Source of the DNA: Metallyticus violacea
Lineage: Eukaryota; Arthropoda; Insecta; Mantodea; Metallyticidae
DNA: 64,000 nucleotides
Assembly (NCBI GenBank): GCA_030762175.1
Contig: CM060833.1
Span: 70,012,001 to 70,076,000 of the forward strand
Direction: 5' to 3'
This document shows, in pieces, positions 58,681-64,000 of the stretch; position 1 is the stretch's first letter; every line of letters starts with the position of its first letter. The position numbers and the translations under genes are program-made. Below the pieces are notes generated by a model. It searched no databases and had not been told where the DNA came from. It saw only the letters and a program-made list of their open reading frames with translations.

Positions 58681-59160
58681 TATGCCGAGAGTGAGATTTA
58701 CAGTAGAACAAAATACATTTATTTCTGATTGCAAAAGAAATCGTTCAAGTAACATCTCCATCGGGAAGTGCAATATTAAGAACAAAGTTCGAACTCAAGA
58801 AAAGAAACCGAAACCAAAATACTGGGTTTTAACAGAAGAAGAGTGTCAAGCTATAGTTGTAAATATAGTGGTTTCGAATCCTACCATCCTGATGCTTTTG
58901 CTTGATAAAATGGGATACCAAATATTTCTCCTCGAAAAACTTTAATACGACTGCAAATTGGTGTATCTGTCAGCAGTTCGTATAAAGTCCCTCAGCTGAG
59001 TTTATTCCTCCATATAAAAATACTCTAACTAAAATAAAGACCGTGAACTATGAAAAAATGTGGTTGAAGTTCTGTAACTGGTTTATCGATCATGTGCATG
59101 AAGTACTTACATACCGTAATCCAACTCAAAAATGAAGCTAATTTCAATCTCTCAGGGCGG
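58681..59160 (+). pseudogene. Mariner-like transposase N-terminal half, catalytic Asp changed to Asn
   Basis: The ATG at 58681 opens MPRVRFTVEQNTFISDC. Then come NKVRTQEKKPKPKYWVLTEE and, after frame changes, RLQIGVSVSSSYK and LKFCNWFIDHVHEVL. These match, from memory, an arthropod transposase group with RFT.EQR.FI, LV.KLRTTGSL.DKKPK...VLTEE, GVS.SSA and FCNWF blocks. Where the family reads TDEAWFHLSG this copy reads KNEANFNLSG, and AAT at 59131-59133 replaces the first catalytic Asp. Part of the DNA-binding domain between residues 20 and 35 is deleted. Nothing after about 59160 is recognisable, so the C-terminal half is lost. Confidence 0.7.
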
Positions 59161-60835
59161 GAACTCGTAAAGCTGTAGTGTCAGTCGTACATATTAGATT
59201 TTTCATGTTGTTCTTTGTTTGCGAGAAAGGGAATATTTGCCATGATTAATGACTTATCCCTGGTGTATATATATAAGATAGCCATTGTTTATCTTAACAA
59301 TAAACCATTGTTTATGAGTTTAGGACTGCTCATTCTCCGTCAAATGACCTTCCATTTGTGTTTATTGCGGTGAATGTTGGTGTGGTTTGATCATGCCTCA
59401 TGTCGAAGACTATCAATATTTTGTCTTTGGTAAAAGAGTTCGTGACACTCCACAAAGAAGCTTTCATGTTGTGTTGCTCAATGTAATGTATGTACTTTAT
59501 TGCGTCATTCCATAGTTAATGTATATTGTTCAATATATACAATGCAATTTTCATGTACGACAGCTTCTAATTTCAGTCTTCACGTTCCCCAACCTGATCA
59601 CATGCATCTCACTTATGGGAGGACACGATGAACATGCTGCAAGCTTCTCGGATAGGAATTGGCCCTCTCACATGTTCTTCCAAAAACATCCAACGACTTC
59701 CTGAGGCAGGGTCCCTATAAACATTTTTGTAATCAGTTCAGTGAAATACAATTTTAACATTTGTAAATTGTAAATTTGCATTTCATGGAAGTGAAATAAC
59801 GCTTAGTGAGCAGAGCTCGACTTTTGATTACATCACCCACCCTAGCGGTGGAATTATATTTGGAGCATAAAAATGTTCAAAAATCCTTTTGATCCCTCTA
59901 ATATTGTAAACAATCTGTTTAAGTTAAGATGTAAATTCTTTTAACCAAGAATAATGTTAAAAACCCTCGATTACATGATGTTTCTTCTATGGGTATCCAC
60001 AATAACTTATTACAATAGACAAGGTAAATTAAGGAAAAATAGCTTATGGTACAGTGTCACCGCTATTAACAAACTGAATATTAACAGATAGTAACTTTAC
60101 ATTACTCTGTAGAGTGGCTTGTGTTTGCTACACATTCCTAAATCCTTTCAGTAATGTGAACGAAATTTAGTACAAGTTCTCCCTAGAACTCGGTGTCTTA
60201 AAAATTGTATAAACTGCACCTTCTCAGTTTTATTCTCCGATGCGTTACATGCCCAAGTTCTGCTTCGGAGTATTCGACCATGTTGGACCAAGTTACAAAC
60301 TCATTTGCGCTTTAAAACTATGCGAAAATTTTAACTAATGGCACACGCCTTGCTGTGCCTGATTTTATCCCCAATGGTGGTAGGATGGAAAATACCATCC
60401 CTTGCTATTTCAATAAAATTTTACACCTGGGAACTTCCGAGATGTGAAACGCCATTAAGTAATTAACTGGCACTAGCAACACATTCCAACGCCTTAACTA
60501 CCACTATCGCGACATAGTAGATTCCGTTTAAGGGAAAAGTTCCTCCTCCTTTATACTCTAATTCCCCATTAGAATCAGACTGCACAGCAGTGTTGTGACC
60601 GCCACATACGAGTATTTGTGAGACGGTATATTTGCTGTTACCTGATGATAAAAATTAGTAAAAATTGAGGAATATGTACTATTGAATTTTGCTTCACCAT
60701 TTAAACAGGAATTATAACTTGGTGAGAAGTAATCAGCGGAGTGAATGCAATCAATTCATATACCTTTTAGAGCTTATTATAAATGACTGAAAAACATATT
60801 AAGTGTACCAATTTTCGTAATTATTAATGATGTGC
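59161..60835. other. No intact gene; possible tRNA-like SINE remnant on the minus strand
   Basis: At 60470-60525 the minus strand has an A-box-like AGTGGTAGTTAAGGCGTTGG without a following B box, a weak hint of another SINE head. The rest shows no frame or shared repeat. Confidence 0.35.
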
Positions 60836-61629
60836 ATATCTGCCATGGTGCTACTAAATGCCTGCTTGTCAAACGGTCGGTTTGGTTTCAATTCCCTTGT
60901 TCAGTGGGTTTTTACCTCACTCTAAAAAGGCAAATTGCACGTATCTTGAAGTGCAGGCCAGGTATGGGCTAGTTAATGTTATCTTTCGTAATTTATTTAA
61001 TTCAACTCCTGAAAGTTGGAATGCGATATTTTTAAAAAAAGTTAAAAAATCTGTATTTAACAAGAAGAGAGAGTACATTTCCAGCAGCCCTTTCAACCAG
61101 AAAATGTTCTTAAGTATTGCCTATTTAAAGAGCATTATTTTAAATTACTCTTCAAAAGCAATTTTAAAGTTAGTTAAATGTTTTGTATAATCCTCAAGGA
61201 ATACCGCCTAATTCATGTAAAATAAGAAAACATAAGGAAAACATAAAAATACTTTTCGTTGCTTTCCAATTTTCACATGAAGTGTATGCCACAGCCTTAA
61301 CAAAATTAAATTTTACTTGAAACCCTGTGAATAAACAAAAGGAGTATGATGTGGCGATATTGTGCTACACGACTAAGTCTCTTTCTCACGTAAGCATTTG
61401 CGAAGCTTCTAGGGAACCGTGCTCTCACATTTGTGACCCGCGGACATACTTGTTGCGTGTTTTTCACCGTCCAGTGTAGCAATCAGTCTTGGTAGTCGTG
61501 CAGTAAACTATTTTAGTAGTAATGGACGTTTTATTGTACGATTTTACGACACAGTCAAATAAATAGATCTGTCCCATAGGCCTTACGGCCGTACATGCTA
61601 ATGTCTTACTTATAGCAATCAAAAGGGCC
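60836..61629. other. 110-codon frame of doubtful coding value
   Basis: The frame at 60858-61190 is open but has no recognised domain and an AT-driven composition (Lys, Phe, Ile, Ser, Asn). Its start overlaps a B-box-like GGTTTCAATTCCC near 60884, so it is probably chance. No support for a gene. Confidence 0.4.
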
Positions 61630-61857
61630 ATACATACATACATACATACATACATACATACATACATACATACATACATACATACATACATACATACATA
61701 CATACATACATACATACATACATACATACATACATACATACATACATACATACATACATACATACATACATACATACATACATACATACATACATACATA
61801 CATACATACATACATACATACATACATACATACATACATACATACATACATACATAC
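61630..61857. repeat. (TACA)57 tetranucleotide array
   Basis: 228 bp of uninterrupted ATAC/TACA units, followed by two decayed units (TACTTACA). The MYVC open frames on the minus strand are products of the repeat, not genes. Such a perfect long array is expected to be highly length-polymorphic. Confidence 0.98.
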
Positions 61858-62704
61858 TTACAAATCTACGTGCATACATACAAATATACAGATACTTCGA
61901 TGCATTTAAGTGTTCTATTAATAATTTAAATACAAATACATACACATGAATGAAACCCTTACTCTTGAACCCCCTTCCATTTACTCACATCCCCTCTCCA
62001 TCTCCCCCTCTTCATTATGGCCATTAACCTCCGTTTTCGGGTCTTCTGTAGAAATATTCCCAAATGGTGTATCTTTATTTGTTTAAGACTGTACAAATAT
62101 ATAATAATTATATCGTCGATCTATTTAACATTTTGAAGTTATTCCCCGGAGTCCCTAAGATTGCTGACTTAAGTTTTGCCCATGGTGCTATTACAAAGGC
62201 CCCTTTAGTTTAAAAAGGTCGGTATTTTGCATTATTTGGTTTGTAACACTTTATTTAGGCCACTCTATATATAAATCATATAGGGTGGCTATATCATCAG
62301 TCTTTTAAATAATTATCGTTTACTTTAGTGATTATTGCATTCTTTTAAGTTTTCAGGCTATTATTATTTTAATTGTGTTAACTATTAATACGTTTAACGA
62401 CTATGTATTAGTGTATAATACTATTTTATATGAAATATTTCTCAGTGTTTGCACACATATGGTAAATTATCTTAAGACAATTCAGCAAATTTCCTCCATT
62501 CCTCAGTCTAGCATGTTTCAACATGGGAATTCTTTTAAATGGTTTACATATATTCAAATGAGATGGTAGATAGAAATAAAGGTTTTACGTAACATATTTC
62601 TAAAATGAAATATCTCAGTTAATTAGTATGCCATATTTCATTTCTGGCAAATCATATGTAGCTCATAAGCTGGTACCTGAAATGATCTACATTTTAGGAA
62701 CATT

Positions 62705-62706
<2 letters not shown>
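61858..62706. other. No gene recognised
   Basis: A pyrimidine-rich stretch at 61958-62030 has CCCCTTCC and CTCCCCCTC words. The remainder is AT-rich with no supported feature. Confidence 0.5.

Positions 62707-62741
<35 letters not shown>
62707..62741. repeat. (GA)n microsatellite
   Basis: About 17 uninterrupted GA units. GA tracts can bind GAGA-type factors in insects, but nothing nearby supports a role. Confidence 0.95.
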
Positions 62742-62744
<3 letters not shown>

Positions 62745-63585
62745 GTTACATAGCTCCTTCTTCTTCAGTCAGTATTAGTAATGAGCTTTGAAAGCAGGAA
62801 CTCTGCTATTCTTAACCCCCAGCCTATTGCAAACATTGAAAGAGACACAGAGGACTGCTTTATAAGTGTGCAGCATATTTTGCAAAACCAGACAGCTGGA
62901 CATAAAAAGACGGGAAATAAAATTCTAGCAGCTCTCATAAATATGTTCCAAGCATACTAATTATATCCACCTTTTTAAGTTGACGAATAGACATTTCATT
63001 TTTATAAAAACACCTTTAGTGCGAGCAACTCATTTAAAGCGGATTCTACATCGTTGATTTAGTAAGAAAGAAAGCTGGTATAAACCTAACGAAAGGGCTG
63101 CAAGCATGGGAAAATAAAAAATAAATTTTAATGAGATCATTAGCTTCTCTTTGATTACACTTCAACACTCTGCAAATTAGATTCACTCGGTTCGTTAAAG
63201 AAGGAAAGCTTGTAATAAATACTTGTAGATTATCTGAGATGGGAAAAACTCAAATAAGAATGTAACAAAATACTTTTATAGCAAATTAGCCAAGAATGAT
63301 AATGCAAATACGAATGTGTAAAGCACCAGATTTAACAACAGTTTTCCTTACAGACTGTAATATGTTTTAAAATGTAAGAGGAGGTATTGGAACAACTGAC
63401 TTGAGAAAAGTTTCAGTTTGATAAGTGGTTACTTCATATTTGGTATTTGGTTTTATATTCTGAATTTTTAATGTAATCGTGTAAAATAACTTTTTGACTT
63501 GGTTAAGCATAAGTTTGGTCCAATTGTACAGTGCCATTCAACTCACATTTTCAGGCCAGTTTTGTGACACCTATAATTTATAACT
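62742..63585. other. AT-rich stretch, nothing recognised
   Basis: No frame or repeat supported. Confidence 0.5.
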
Positions 63586-63589
63586 CACA

Positions 63590-63730
63590 TGACGTAATCG
63601 TCATCGACAGAAGTATTAGTGTTTGCAATGTGACGTTGAGTTGAAGCGGATAATGACGTCTACCGATACGAGGGAGGAGAAAGTACAGGCACTATGGCGG
63701 GTCCCGCGGCAGCCAAGGCAATATAATAAG
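63590..63730 (+). promoter_or_regulatory. CRE/ATF motif cluster with GC-rich tract and TATA-like word
   Basis: TGACGT occurs at 63590, 63631 and 63654, spaced 41 and 23 bp. A CpG-rich tract, GGCGGGTCCCGCGG, follows at about 63697-63710, then ATATAATAAG at 63721-63730. The arrangement resembles a promoter reading rightwards, but any gene would lie beyond the recognisable sequence. Motifs are observed; promoter function is inferred. Confidence 0.3.
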
Positions 63731-64000
63731 GAATGAAAAGCTGTGTTTATAATCGTATCAAACGGTTATAATGAACCAGACTACAAACATGATTGAAAAT
63801 CGACAAGTTACATTGGAAAGTTTTACAAGTAAAATTAAAGTAAAGAGAGAAATATCATAATGTTGCGCAACTGCTTAAGTAGGTGGTGAACTCGTGTTTT
63901 TATTTACTGGTCAAATTTTCCAAATTTTGCCCACATGTACAGAAGAATAGTTTGCTAAATATATCTATTGCAAGTAGGTACCATCGCTCGAAACGCTTTT
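63731..64000. other. Window end, nothing recognised
   Basis: AT-rich, no frame of note. Confidence 0.5.

Noticed and set aside
60858..61190. 110-codon open frame
   Set aside because: No recognised domain, AT-driven composition and a tRNA-like motif at its start; probably chance.
61464..61945. Three long minus-strand frames of repeated MYVC residues
   Set aside because: They are the translation of the TACA tetranucleotide array in three frames, not a protein.
1..64000. CRISPR array, operons, ribosome binding sites or prophage
   Set aside because: Composition, SINEs, mariners and LINE fragments show animal nuclear DNA. No repeat-spacer pattern or prokaryotic gene organisation is present.

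Overview
This window looks like nuclear DNA from an arthropod, most likely an insect with a large, repeat-rich genome. It is strongly AT-rich with frequent microsatellites. It carries tRNA-derived SINEs with target-site duplications, several decayed Tc1/mariner-superfamily transposons, and non-LTR retrotransposon debris. I found no bacterial features, operons, CRISPR arrays or rRNA, and no intact host protein-coding gene. The open frames are short and either lack family resemblance or are fragments of transposases. The window is best read as an intergenic or deep intronic desert filled by successive transposon insertions. The species cannot be named from sequence alone.

Layout. 0-7 kb is AT-rich, with a foldback/hairpin element at 1.59-1.77 kb, a possible LINE ORF2 end on the minus strand at 3.0-3.2 kb, and CRE/ATF-type motifs. 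7.7-9.1 kb holds a degenerate Tc1-like transposase followed by a GC-rich block. 12.7-13.7 kb holds one copy of each of two SINE families, both on the minus strand. 14.6-17.1 kb holds a mariner-like transposase relic, a GC-richer block and a pseudogene of a widespread uncharacterised arthropod protein. 17.9-18.5 kb is a GATA-motif-rich island. 19-25 kb has further relics: a deleted SINE, a Tc1-like motif, a GC-rich tRNA-like block and a transposase C-terminus. 31.2-32.7 kb has an internally deleted transposase and a SINE. 35-41 kb has four more SINE-related copies. 41.3-52.5 kb has a LINE RNase H fragment and three mariner elements within about 9 kb, one bounded by terminal inverted repeats. 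53-59 kb has three SINE-A copies, the second copy of a ~390 bp block also present at 37 kb, a 60 bp minisatellite with a perfect heat-shock-element motif, and one more transposase relic. 61.6 kb has a long uninterrupted TACA tetranucleotide array, and 63.6 kb has a cluster of TGACGT motifs.

SINE family A (~300 bp) has a head with perfectly pairing acceptor arms and canonical A and B boxes, and it is present in eight copies. SINE family B (~290 bp) has a Leu/Ser-type 5' head whose acceptor does not pair, while its 3' acceptor-like segment matches family A. Six insertions keep recognisable target-site duplications of 8-14 bp, which fixes their boundaries. All transposase copies are broken, and three have lost or replaced the second catalytic aspartate, so none should be autonomous. 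The most interesting items are the possible chimeric SINE head, the duplicated block carrying a truncated SINE, the foldback element, the heat-shock-element minisatellite, and two GC-rich repeats I could not identify.
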